DNA from: Vibrio gangliei
GTDB lineage: Bacteria; Pseudomonadota; Gammaproteobacteria; Enterobacterales; Vibrionaceae
DNA: 64,000 bases
Reading direction: 5' to 3'
Assembly: GCF_026001925.1 (NCBI RefSeq)
Contig: NZ_AP021869.1
Span: 1,178,001-1,242,000, forward strand
Of the stretch, positions 38,473 through 46,789 are shown in pieces. Both the position numbers and the translations under genes were made by a program. The notes under the pieces are model-generated. The model made no database searches. It was not told the DNA's origin and saw only the letters and a program-made list of their open reading frames with translations. Numbering within the stretch: position 1 is the first letter of the stretch; each line of letters starts with the position of its first letter.

Positions 38473-39306
38473 ATGATTAAAATCGGTCAAATCAATACAT
38501 TAACTGCCACTAAACAAGCTGACTTCGGCTTATTCCTCGATGCTGACGATTACGGCTCGGTGTTATTGCCAAGTAAATTTGTACCAGAAGGAACAAAAGT
38601 CGGTGATGATGTTGATGTCATGCTGTATTTTGATTCTGATAATCAATTGTCTGCTACAACGGAAAAACCATTAGCACAGGTTGGTGAATGGGCAATGATG
38701 CATGTCGTTGGTGTGAATAGCGTTGGCGCATTCGTTGATTGGGGGATTGATAAAAAGGATCTTCTCGTACCGTTTGGTAATCAACGCGTTCCTTTACGTG
38801 AAGGCCAAAATGTTCTGGTTTATGTGTATTCAGATAAAGCCTCTGGCCGTATTGTGGGTACAACGAAATTCAATAAGTTGTTGGACAAAACCCCAGCAAA
38901 TTATGAAGTTAATCAGCAAGTTGAATTATTGATTGCTGAGCGTACTGATTTGGGCTTTAAGGCAATTATTAATGAGTCTCACTGGGGCGTCATCTTTAAA
39001 TCTGACGTATTTGGTAAGTTGTTTGTCGGTAAGCGTCTAAAGGGCTATATCAAAGGGATTCGTGAGGATGGGCGCATTAATTTATCGCTACAAAAAATTG
39101 GTGTTGCAAAAATGGATGACCTTAGTGAGAAGGTGATGCATGTTCTTGAGTCTAAAGGTGGTTTCTTACCGCTCAGTGATAAGTCTACACCAGAAGCGAT
39201 TTTTACCGTGTTCCGAACAAGCAAAGGCACCTTTAAGAAAACCATTGGTGGTTTGTACAAGCAAGGGAAGATTCGAATCGAGCAAGATGGGATCTATAAA
39301 GCCTAA
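38473..39306 (+). CDS. cvfB: CvfB-like RNA-binding protein (S1-like domains)
   Basis: A 277-residue protein of the CvfB/YitL family, with three S1-like OB domains and a C-terminal winged helix. Visible: GQINTLTATKQADFGLFLDAD, VGVNSVGAFVDWGIDKKDLLVPFGNQ, LFVGKRLKGYIKGIREDGRINLSLQ and TPEAIFTVFRTSKGTFKKTIGGLYKQGKI (winged helix). In Staphylococcus CvfB affects virulence gene expression and RNA stability. The ribosome-binding site is weak (AAGAG), and the leader holds a nine-copy heptamer repeat, an unusual setting for a conserved gene. Confidence 0.9.
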   Translation: MIKIGQINTLTATKQADFGLFLDADDYGSVLLPSKFVPEGTKVGDDVDVMLYFDSDNQLSATTEKPLAQVGEWAMMHVVGVNSVGAFVDWGIDKKDLLVPFGNQRVPLREGQNVLVYVYSDKASGRIVGTTKFNKLLDKTPANYEVNQQVELLIAERTDLGFKAIINESHWGVIFKSDVFGKLFVGKRLKGYIKGIREDGRINLSLQKIGVAKMDDLSEKVMHVLESKGGFLPLSDKSTPEAIFTVFRTSKGTFKKTIGGLYKQGKIRIEQDGIYKA

Positions 39307-39370
39307 AGCCAAGTGATGGAATAAAAATCGGCTAATTAAAAATAGGCTGTTTGAAAACGAATTACCTAAA

Positions 39371-39400
39371 AACGCATGACTGAAAAGTGATGCGTTTTTT
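39371..39400 (+). terminator. Terminator of cvfB
   Basis: Stem AACGCAT/ATGCGTT, loop GACTGAAAAGTG, six T residues. Confidence 0.85.
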
Positions 39401-39582
39401 CATTTTTGGGTTGTTAAATATTTAAAATGAGACTGAATGGCTAACATTTAGTTGAGTTAAGTCAAAGAATTGATGGTTTTGAGCCAGTTTAAAATAACCT
39501 GAACTTAAACCTCATTACCAATTGGCATTAAATAGAGCCCCACTGAAAAGCGAACAGCTGACTGTAGAAAGTAACTGGGTTT

Positions 39583-39756
39583 TATACCCAAGTAGCTTCA
39601 AGATGCGAGTTTTAGCTTGCCCTTCGGGAGCTTCATCCAAGCCTTTACACAGCGTCAGATTCGCTTGAAAGGTGATTACATTCCTGTACGAATCTTTCTT
39701 GTTTAAAGACTTGGATGACAGCTCTGAATTCTGCATCTTGAAGTCACTTGGGTATA
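39583..39756. mobile_element. Vibrio-type MITE with TATACCCAAGT ends
   Basis: A 174-base element. The left end TATACCCAAGTAGCTTCAAG and the inverted right end TATACCCAAGTGACTTCAAG match over 24 bases with two differences. Similar ends are recalled from many Vibrio chromosomes. It has an internal palindromic TTGCCCTTCGGGAGC region and no gene. A minus-strand frame crossing it (39515-39787) is an artefact of the repeat. Confidence 0.85.
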
Positions 39757-39799
39757 TTATGTATCTTTTATGTAGAAATAAAATCATGGACTATCAGGT

Positions 39800-40048
39800 A
39801 TGGGTGATTACTTTAACGTAAACCCCATTTCCTATGAAGAAGCAGGGTTAATGCTTAAAAGCCTGTGGCATGAGGCATCGTCGTCAAAAACTGAAGTGAA
39901 TGTATTTTGTATGTTCAAGGTATTTGACCAAAAGAAAGCGAAAAAATTTCTCGATGCACCAGAATTATGGCAGCAACGTGAGAAAGCAGGCGTGATCGAA
40001 AAAGAAGATCATTTCATTGATGAACTACCCAACTTTATTCGTCATTAA
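39800..40048 (+). CDS. Small hypothetical protein (82 residues)
   Basis: An unrecognised 82-residue frame starting MGDYFNVNPISYEEAGLMLK, rich in charged residues, without signal peptide or membrane segment. The ribosome-binding site is weak (CAGG three bases before ATG), and the gene starts 44 bases after a MITE, which may have replaced its natural upstream region. Composition and codon use look coding. Function unknown. Confidence 0.5.
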   Translation: MGDYFNVNPISYEEAGLMLKSLWHEASSSKTEVNVFCMFKVFDQKKAKKFLDAPELWQQREKAGVIEKEDHFIDELPNFIRH

Positions 40049-40286
40049 AGGTTAATTACAATGCTATGTTGTGCGACTTGGAATGCGAGTATAAGTCAGA
40101 ATATTTTTTATATAACTTCTCTTTAAATCTTAAATCGGACCCACGGAATGAGTTTGTTTAAAGATTTCCTCTCAAAATACTCTTTTTGTCTTCCAAATAT
40201 TATAAAATGAATGGCTTTTTAAACCCCGTTCTGATTTGATAGATGTTGGTTTATGGACAAATCAATCATTTAAAATGGAAGTACTA

Positions 40287-41075
40287 ATGATGAGCAAACT
40301 CCTTACACGTCACCATGCGGTGGGCGGCCTTTTACTTGCAACAGCACTTTTTACTTCTCATTCCGCTTTAGCCAGAAGTTGGGATGAAATTCAGCAAAGT
40401 GGTGAACTTCGTATTGGTCTGACAGCCGATTATTCCCCTTTATCTTTCAAAAATAAACTCGGTCAACTCGTGGGGTTTGATGTCGATATGACTAAGCATT
40501 TAGCCAAATCACTTGGTTTGAAAGTGACCTATGTCGCAACAACTTGGCCATCGTTAAGTTCTGATCTCGCTGAAGATAAATTTGATATAGCGGCTGGTGG
40601 AGTGACAAAAACCGCTCAACGTGAAAAGCAGTTCGCTTTATCCAATTCGGTTGCCAAAAACGGCAAGATAGCATTAACTCAATGCAGCAAAGAGCTTGAA
40701 TTTGAAACGTTAGAAGATATTGATCAACCGCATGTTAAGGTCGTGGTTAACCCTGGTGGCACTAATGAGAGTTATGTTAATGCTCATATAAAACATGCTC
40801 AAATCATCCGTAAAAAAGATAATTTAGAAACCTTAATGGCTATTAGGCATAATCATGCTGATGTGATGTTCACAGACTTAATTGAAGGGCGTTATTATCA
40901 GAACTATGAAAAAGGTGTGTTCTGTATTGCGTCGAATGAAGTCTTAGAGGGGACAAAAAGCTATAAAGTTTACATGATGAAAAAAGAGAACACTGAGTTA
41001 CTCAATAAAGTGAATCAATGGCTTGCAGGGCATGATAAAGACCGCTTAGCCAAACAATGGGAAATTGTTCAGTAA
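40287..41075 (+). CDS. Periplasmic cyclohexadienyl dehydratase-like protein (PheC type)
   Basis: A 262-residue SBP_bac_3-fold protein with a signal peptide (MMSKLLTRHH..., cleavage near SALA-RS). It resembles PheC, which converts prephenate or arogenate to phenylpyruvate or phenylalanine outside the cytoplasm: LRIGLTADYSPLSFKNK, VGFDVDMTKHLAKSLGL, VVNPGGTNESYVNAH (the PheC NPGGTNE with its catalytic Glu), ADVMFTDLIEGRYY. Amino-acid-binding proteins share the fold, but NPGGTNE favours PheC. No transporter genes adjoin. GGAAG precedes ATG 40287; 40290 is possible. Confidence 0.72.
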   Translation: MMSKLLTRHHAVGGLLLATALFTSHSALARSWDEIQQSGELRIGLTADYSPLSFKNKLGQLVGFDVDMTKHLAKSLGLKVTYVATTWPSLSSDLAEDKFDIAAGGVTKTAQREKQFALSNSVAKNGKIALTQCSKELEFETLEDIDQPHVKVVVNPGGTNESYVNAHIKHAQIIRKKDNLETLMAIRHNHADVMFTDLIEGRYYQNYEKGVFCIASNEVLEGTKSYKVYMMKKENTELLNKVNQWLAGHDKDRLAKQWEIVQ

Positions 41076-41083
41076 GACCAACA

Positions 41084-41118
41084 TAAAAAAGGGCTCGTAA
41101 TCAAATTTATTACGAGCC
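41084..41118 (-). terminator. Terminator between rsmF and the PheC-like gene
   Basis: GGCTCGTAAT/ATTACGAGCC perfect stem. The T run is on the minus strand, so it mainly ends the letAB-rsmF transcript; it also follows the PheC-like gene by 9 bases. Confidence 0.82.
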
Positions 41119-41251
41119 TAGGGGAATTGCTCTATGCGAGCGTTGCGTTAATCGTAGAACTTAAGTTGAACCTTGTTAAGCCTAGCGCAAACTGCTCAAT
41201 TTTCCAGCTTACAAACACATGTCCAGTTGGCTTATTGCCATACATTGAACA

Positions 41252-42694
41252 TCAAAATAAATTTTTATCTCGGACCAATTCTCGAGGTAAACCGTTTTTA
41301 ATGCGGTTGCCAACCCATTTACCTAACCCGATTACGCTGCCAGAATAGGTGACCATAACTTCACCTTTACCTGGCGTGACATCTGGTCTCACATCACGTC
41401 CCATAAACCATTCGCGCGCATCATCAATCGTTAACTCGACACTTTGTTCATGATTCGTTGTACCCAGTGCCATTACCGCTTCATGCTGCCATCGATAAAG
41501 GGGCGCATTCTTTTTATTTGATGGTTTCAATGTTTCAGCTAGCTTCAATCCAATACGACTAAAGCGCAGCTCACCAATTAAATGAACCATTGCGGTAGGG
41601 AAAAGCCAGACTTCTTTGTCACGTAGCCAAATTTGGCTTGAAGACGGTATGGATAATCCGAGTGTTGAATTTAACTCTTGAACGATTTGTTGGCAGGTTT
41701 TGCTATTAGCCGGCTCGAAAGGGAATTTACCCAAACGCTTATTGACATCAGGTGGTGGAACGGATGCGTGCTTTTTTATCTTAGCAACAAAGAAGCCTTC
41801 ACTATCAAAAATTTGTGGGTAGATGTGTAAAAAGCCTTCAGGAGTAAGTGCCTTTTCAGCATGCTCAAATAAATCACCTAATGGTAAAAACTCAACCGCA
41901 TCACCAAAGGTCTTTTTCAAGTGCAAACATACATGTTGGTTTTCTTGGTGGTTGAGTGTACAGGTTGAATACACCATGGTGCCACCGGGTTTGAGCGCAT
42001 GAAAAGCACTTTCGATTAAGTCTTGTTGGGTATTAGCAATATCGCCGATAGAAGTAAGATCCCAGTTATTCATTGCATCCGGGTCTTTACGTACCGTGCC
42101 TTCACCTGAGCAGGGAGCATCTAATAAAATAGTATCAAATTGCTCAGGTAACCAACTGCCAAACACACGAGCATCAAAATTAGTGAGTGCAGTGTTCGAC
42201 ACACCGCAGCGCTGTACATTGGCACTCAATACTTTAACACGACTTGCAGAGTATTCATTGGCGACTAAGGCACCATGATTTTGCATGGCTGCTGCTATTT
42301 GAGTCGTTTTAGAACCGGGTGCGGCTGCCATATCTAACACTAAATCTAGATTGTCGTTATCTTTTAATAACGCAGTAACCGGTAACATCGAGCTTGCTTC
42401 TTGAATATAAAAAAGGCCAGCTAAGTGTTCAGCCGTGTTACCTAACGGAACGGTTTTATCTTCGCGATCAATCCAGAATCCTTCCTCACACCAAGGGATA
42501 GGAGATAATGTCCATCCTTTTTCGCCAGCAATCACCAACATCTCTTGCACACTGACTTTCAATGTATTGACACGAATGCTACGACGCAGCGGTCTTTGGC
42601 ATGCCGCGATAAAATCCGCCATAGAAAGGTGGCTTGGCATGGTCGATTCAACAAGCTGAAGAAATTCAGTAGGTAGGTTAACGTTAGTGTGCAA
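41252..42694 (-). CDS. rsmF: 16S rRNA m5C1407 methyltransferase RsmF
   Basis: It methylates C5 of cytosine 1407 in 16S rRNA using SAM. There are 480 residues from TTG 42694 (E. coli 479), chosen because GAGG lies eight bases upstream and the N-terminus then matches RsmF; no in-frame ATG fits. RsmB/Nop-type motifs: [31 protein letters not shown] (SAM site), [16 protein letters not shown] (PC motif) and [13 protein letters not shown] (TC motif with the catalytic Cys). A C-terminal PUA-like region follows. Last gene of the letA-letB-rsmF run, same order as E. coli. Confidence 0.93.
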   Translation of the reverse strand: MHTNVNLPTEFLQLVESTMPSHLSMADFIAACQRPLRRSIRVNTLKVSVQEMLVIAGEKGWTLSPIPWCEEGFWIDREDKTVPLGNTAEHLAGLFYIQEASSMLPVTALLKDNDNLDLVLDMAAAPGSKTTQIAAAMQNHGALVANEYSASRVKVLSANVQRCGVSNTALTNFDARVFGSWLPEQFDTILLDAPCSGEGTVRKDPDAMNNWDLTSIGDIANTQQDLIESAFHALKPGGTMVYSTCTLNHQENQHVCLHLKKTFGDAVEFLPLGDLFEHAEKALTPEGFLHIYPQIFDSEGFFVAKIKKHASVPPPDVNKRLGKFPFEPANSKTCQQIVQELNSTLGLSIPSSSQIWLRDKEVWLFPTAMVHLIGELRFSRIGLKLAETLKPSNKKNAPLYRWQHEAVMALGTTNHEQSVELTIDDAREWFMGRDVRPDVTPGKGEVMVTYSGSVIGLGKWVGNRIKNGLPRELVRDKNLF

Positions 42695-42818
42695 AGAAGT
42701 GGCCTCACGGGATAAAAATATAAGCGTGAATTTTAGCGTAAATGAAAAAAAATGCAGCTGATTTGACCGCTGCACTTTTTCTTTACTTAGTATTGAATTT
42801 ACTTAACTTCAGCTAAGG

Positions 42819-45455
42819 TTACTTAGGAATCGCTAATTGCCAAGTTAACCACTCAGGCTCAGGCTCTTTATTGAGCAAGAACGTCGATTTTTCCCCGGCT
42901 TTAGGCTGTAAAGACTCATCATCTGGTGTAGCAAAGGCGATACCACCACGTAAAACATCGTCAACAGTGCCTGCTTTTATGTTGGCACCTGACAAACCAA
43001 TGCTGACATTCACGCCAGACACATTCCAGAATACTGAATTTTTTCGAATCAAATAAGCATATTCAGGTTCAATCTCTATTGTCGTGATCACTCGGTCTGC
43101 TAACTCGCCAAGTTCGACATCGGTGACGTGGCCAATCTCAAAATCACGATAAAGCACAGGTGCACCTGCTTTCACTGATGAGCGGGTAAGGCTTTGTAGA
43201 TAATAAATCCGACCTGTATCAGATTGAGCTTGTTTTTCTAAGTTAAAGACATTGCTAACTTGAGTTGAATTAGATGGTTCAACCTCAATATAGGGGCTGA
43301 GAATCGTATCAATATGTTTTGCGCCCGTGATGCCTATTTCTGGTGAAACCACCCAGAAGTGGCTGTCTTTCTTGGCAATATCATCAACAAACTCAGGGAA
43401 GATACGAGCTGATATTTCCACACTTTTCTTCACAAAGTTAGGGTGAACGAGTGTCACTTCACCTACTTGAACGCCTTGATATTTAATCGGCATACCAACC
43501 GCAACATTTTGATTTTCTGAGGTTAGTAGGGTGATTTCTTTACCAAATTGGCGTGCTGATTTGTAATCAGGGTAAAGAATCCAATTATCTTTGAGCTTGT
43601 TTTCAACTCCCGGTAGGCTATCAAATGAAATCCCACCTTTAATTAAACTTGCAATTGGTGACGCGGTCACTTTTAACCCGCTAAGATTAGCGTCAACTTG
43701 AATACCGGAATGGTTCCAAAATACCGTTTGTTTGGTGACGAGGTACTTATAGCGGTTCTCAATTCGGACTTGTATTTTCACGCCGCCATCCACTAAGGCG
43801 AAGTGCGAGACTTTACCTACCTCTAAGTTACGATAAAGGATAGGGCTACCTATGGAAACGGGAGGTAAAGTATTCGCAAATAAAGTGAGGCTAGTGGATC
43901 CTGCGGTTTCATACTTGGCTAAATCGGCGAGTGGTTTACTCGCATACAAGTGGTACTCTGAATTTATTTTATCTTCACCTAAGCTATCAAAAGTTACGGA
44001 GCCGGCGAGAAGTTGTTTAATTGGCGGCATTGACACATTAATACCAGTCCCGGTAAAGCTCGCATTAACACTTGAAGTGATGTAGAAGCGTGTTTTGGAT
44101 TTGATCAGATGTGCGTATTGAGTATCAATTTGTGCATCAAATCGAACTCGTTCTCCATCCAATGAGACTTTGTTAATACTACCGACAGGAATACCACGGT
44201 AGAGAATTTGCGTACCATCCTCAATTCCATAGGTATTTTCCGCTGATAGGTTAATCGGAGTCGTTTGATTCGCCGCTCGCAGGAGTTCATTTTTTTTCAC
44301 GACAGCAAAATGTCTGGCTCGTTGCCCATTGCCAGGGATTAAACTCAAAAAATTGCCACGAATGAAGTTGCTCACGTTTTTCATTTCGGTGAGTGAGAGC
44401 TTTGCTTCTTCTAATACAAAGTGAGAGCCAGAGTTTAAGTCATCAGAAAAAGTGGGGTCGATGGCTGCCGAAGCGACTACTTTGGTTTTATCGTCAGATA
44501 GGTTTACATCCGTGATTCGACCGACTTCAATCCCTTTATACATAATCGGTGAATTAGCAGAAAGGTTACTGTCATCAGGAGTATCTAGGGTTATACGAAT
44601 GCCACGGCCAGCCGTTTTAATATCGGGGTAGAGCTTAAAGGTTTTGCCTGCCTCTATGCGCTGTCCATCTTCTGGAGAATCGACAGCAATCGCACCGACA
44701 AGAAGAGCATTTAAACTTTCAAGTTGTACATCCACACCGTTGAAGCCGACATTGGCATTGATACCGCTGACATTCCAAAAACGGCTATCTGAATTTACGA
44801 TGTGCGCATATTGCTGCTTAATTGAGACCTGAATTTTTACTGAGCTGGAATCTTGAGCTAAGTTGAAGTTGGTCACTTCGCCAATCGGGATTTTACGGAA
44901 CATGATTTTCGAACCGACAGAAATAGAACCGAGATCTTTTGAAGTGAGCGTAAAGTTCACACCGTTTTGAGCACGGATATCCATTGGCTCTTCTTTGAGG
45001 GCGGTATATTCCGTTTTGGTGGAATGCTTCTTACCTTCCATGGTGTCGTTATCTGGCTGAATCGCGATGTAATTCCCTGAAACTAAAGCATCGAGCCCAG
45101 TGATACCACTTAAACTAGCTTGCGGTTTGACTAGCCAAAACCGGGTATTTTCAGACAATAACTTGGTTGCTTTTGGGTAAATGTCCGCGTCGACATAAAT
45201 ATCTTTTAGGTTATCGGCGAGGCTAATTTTTCGCACAATACCGACTTCAAGACCTTGGTAGCGAATAGTCGTGCGACCCTCTATCAAACCTTGTGCATTG
45301 GTGAAATGAATTTGAATGCGTTGACCCATTTCACTGTAGCTTTTGTATCCTAACCAGGCCGCAAGACATAATGCAATAATAGGTAAGATCCACAACGGCG
45401 AAATCTTTCTATCTTTTTTCAAAGTAACCTGATTTTCTGATGACTCATACTTCAT
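42819..45455 (-). CDS. letB: LetB (YebT) seven-MCE lipid-transport tunnel protein
   Basis: An 878-residue MCE protein (E. coli LetB 877). One N-terminal membrane helix (about 21-40) is followed by seven MCE repeats, counted by their YxGxxVG-like cores: IRYQGLEVG, MFRKIPIG, MYKGIEVG, LYRGIPVG, LYRNLEVG, IKYQGVQVG, LYRDFEIG. LetB rings stack to form a tunnel across the periplasm that moves lipids between the membranes. It overlaps letA by 11 bases, indicating translational coupling. Confidence 0.95.
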   Translation of the reverse strand: MKYESSENQVTLKKDRKISPLWILPIIALCLAAWLGYKSYSEMGQRIQIHFTNAQGLIEGRTTIRYQGLEVGIVRKISLADNLKDIYVDADIYPKATKLLSENTRFWLVKPQASLSGITGLDALVSGNYIAIQPDNDTMEGKKHSTKTEYTALKEEPMDIRAQNGVNFTLTSKDLGSISVGSKIMFRKIPIGEVTNFNLAQDSSSVKIQVSIKQQYAHIVNSDSRFWNVSGINANVGFNGVDVQLESLNALLVGAIAVDSPEDGQRIEAGKTFKLYPDIKTAGRGIRITLDTPDDSNLSANSPIMYKGIEVGRITDVNLSDDKTKVVASAAIDPTFSDDLNSGSHFVLEEAKLSLTEMKNVSNFIRGNFLSLIPGNGQRARHFAVVKKNELLRAANQTTPINLSAENTYGIEDGTQILYRGIPVGSINKVSLDGERVRFDAQIDTQYAHLIKSKTRFYITSSVNASFTGTGINVSMPPIKQLLAGSVTFDSLGEDKINSEYHLYASKPLADLAKYETAGSTSLTLFANTLPPVSIGSPILYRNLEVGKVSHFALVDGGVKIQVRIENRYKYLVTKQTVFWNHSGIQVDANLSGLKVTASPIASLIKGGISFDSLPGVENKLKDNWILYPDYKSARQFGKEITLLTSENQNVAVGMPIKYQGVQVGEVTLVHPNFVKKSVEISARIFPEFVDDIAKKDSHFWVVSPEIGITGAKHIDTILSPYIEVEPSNSTQVSNVFNLEKQAQSDTGRIYYLQSLTRSSVKAGAPVLYRDFEIGHVTDVELGELADRVITTIEIEPEYAYLIRKNSVFWNVSGVNVSIGLSGANIKAGTVDDVLRGGIAFATPDDESLQPKAGEKSTFLLNKEPEPEWLTWQLAIPK

Positions 45456-46770
45456 AGGATTCGTTCTTATTGTCCGTTTTAGTAGGTGTATCCCAAATTA
45501 GACGAGGGTCTAAACTTTCTGCCGCAAACATAGTGAGTACCACGACAGCAGCAAAAGCGATGGCAGCGGGGCCGGGTGAAAAATCGAGAATTTGGTCTCG
45601 GTCGACAAGCGCAATCGTAGTTGCAATCACAAAGAGGTCCAAAATAGACCACTTACCAATCCACTTTACGAATAGATAAAGTTTCATTCTATGGTATTGA
45701 TCAGCCGATGATTTTAACTGTATACAAATCAAAATATAAGCTAATCCCATAATTTTCGCTACAGGCACTAAAATACTTGCTACAAAGATAATGATTGCAA
45801 TGGGGATGTGACCATTCATGAGCGTCACTACACCGGAAAAAATGGTATCTTCGTAGCGGATGCCATTACTAAAAATAATGGAAATGCTGAGTACATTTGC
45901 AGGAATAAGAAATACCGCAGCTGCAAGCAAAAATGCCCATGTAGTTTGAATAGAACGGCGATAATGTTGCGTAATAGGGCTTTGGCAGCGTTGGCAATGT
46001 TGTGTGTAAGGTTGGGATAGATGGCAATGCTGACAATGCACTGCGGTGGATTGCTTGGAGAAGTCTGGGGCTGTTTCCCAAGTTTCCCAATAGAGTCTAA
46101 CGCTCATTCGCAAGATTAACGTGATAGCGATAACTTGAGCTAACACGATACAGATTAAACCCACTTCAGGAGTAACGGTGGAATATTCGCGTAATTTAAA
46201 AGCTGAAACGGCGATGCTTAATAGAAATACATCCAACATCCACCAATGCTTAACATGTTGATAGGTGACAAGCGAATATTTGAATACTTTGAAGTGGCGT
46301 TGCTTTAGCCCCCAATGCGCACCTATGACAGAAATAAAAAGTAATGCGGGAAAAACAGCACTACAGAGAAAGATCAAAAGTCCAAGTAACGCAAAGCCCT
46401 CATTAAACAGTGCGAAGGCTCCAGAAATCACGGTCGATGCAAAATTTACATTGATCAGTCGAATGGTAATAAAGGGTAGAAAAAGGGTCGGAATAAAGAA
46501 AAGTAGCCCGCTGAGTGCTAGCATCAGATTGGTATTGAGTAGAAACTGTTTCCCTCTATACAATTGAGTGTCACATTGAGGGCAGTGGGCATTAATACGG
46601 TGTTGTACTGCCTGAGTAGTCAATTTCAGGTTGCAACAAGGACAAATCACGACACTTTGCACATGGTGATTATTCGTATCGTGGTCCTTATCCGATAGTT
46701 GAGTCGCAGGCTCAATGACGGCAGCACGACTGGCATTATATGAAGTTTGCTCAGAACCCTTGGTATCCAT
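45445..46770 (-). CDS. letA: LetA (YebS/PqiA-like) integral membrane protein
   Basis: The inner-membrane partner of LetB: 441 residues from ATG 46770 (46803 also possible). Two PqiA-like halves are each preceded by a zinc-ribbon: CPCCNLKL...CPQCDTQL and CQHCHLSQ...CQRCQSPI, with about eight membrane segments in total. Proposed to load or unload lipids at the LetB tunnel. It lies 19 bases after the ABC exporter stop, so transcription probably begins upstream of that gene. Confidence 0.92.
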   Translation of the reverse strand: MDTKGSEQTSYNASRAAVIEPATQLSDKDHDTNNHHVQSVVICPCCNLKLTTQAVQHRINAHCPQCDTQLYRGKQFLLNTNLMLALSGLLFFIPTLFLPFITIRLINVNFASTVISGAFALFNEGFALLGLLIFLCSAVFPALLFISVIGAHWGLKQRHFKVFKYSLVTYQHVKHWWMLDVFLLSIAVSAFKLREYSTVTPEVGLICIVLAQVIAITLILRMSVRLYWETWETAPDFSKQSTAVHCQHCHLSQPYTQHCQRCQSPITQHYRRSIQTTWAFLLAAAVFLIPANVLSISIIFSNGIRYEDTIFSGVVTLMNGHIPIAIIIFVASILVPVAKIMGLAYILICIQLKSSADQYHRMKLYLFVKWIGKWSILDLFVIATTIALVDRDQILDFSPGPAAIAFAAVVVLTMFAAESLDPRLIWDTPTKTDNKNESYEV

Positions 46771-46789
46771 AGAACTCGCTTTATAGTTA

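Noticed and set aside
38358..38480. Leader reading frame through the heptamer repeat as a real gene
   Set aside because: Its ATG overlaps the -10 box, so it would not be in a transcript from that promoter, and it has no ribosome-binding site. Kept only as part of the repeat finding.
39515..39787. 90-codon minus-strand frame
   Set aside because: It lies almost wholly inside the MITE and ends in its inverted repeats.
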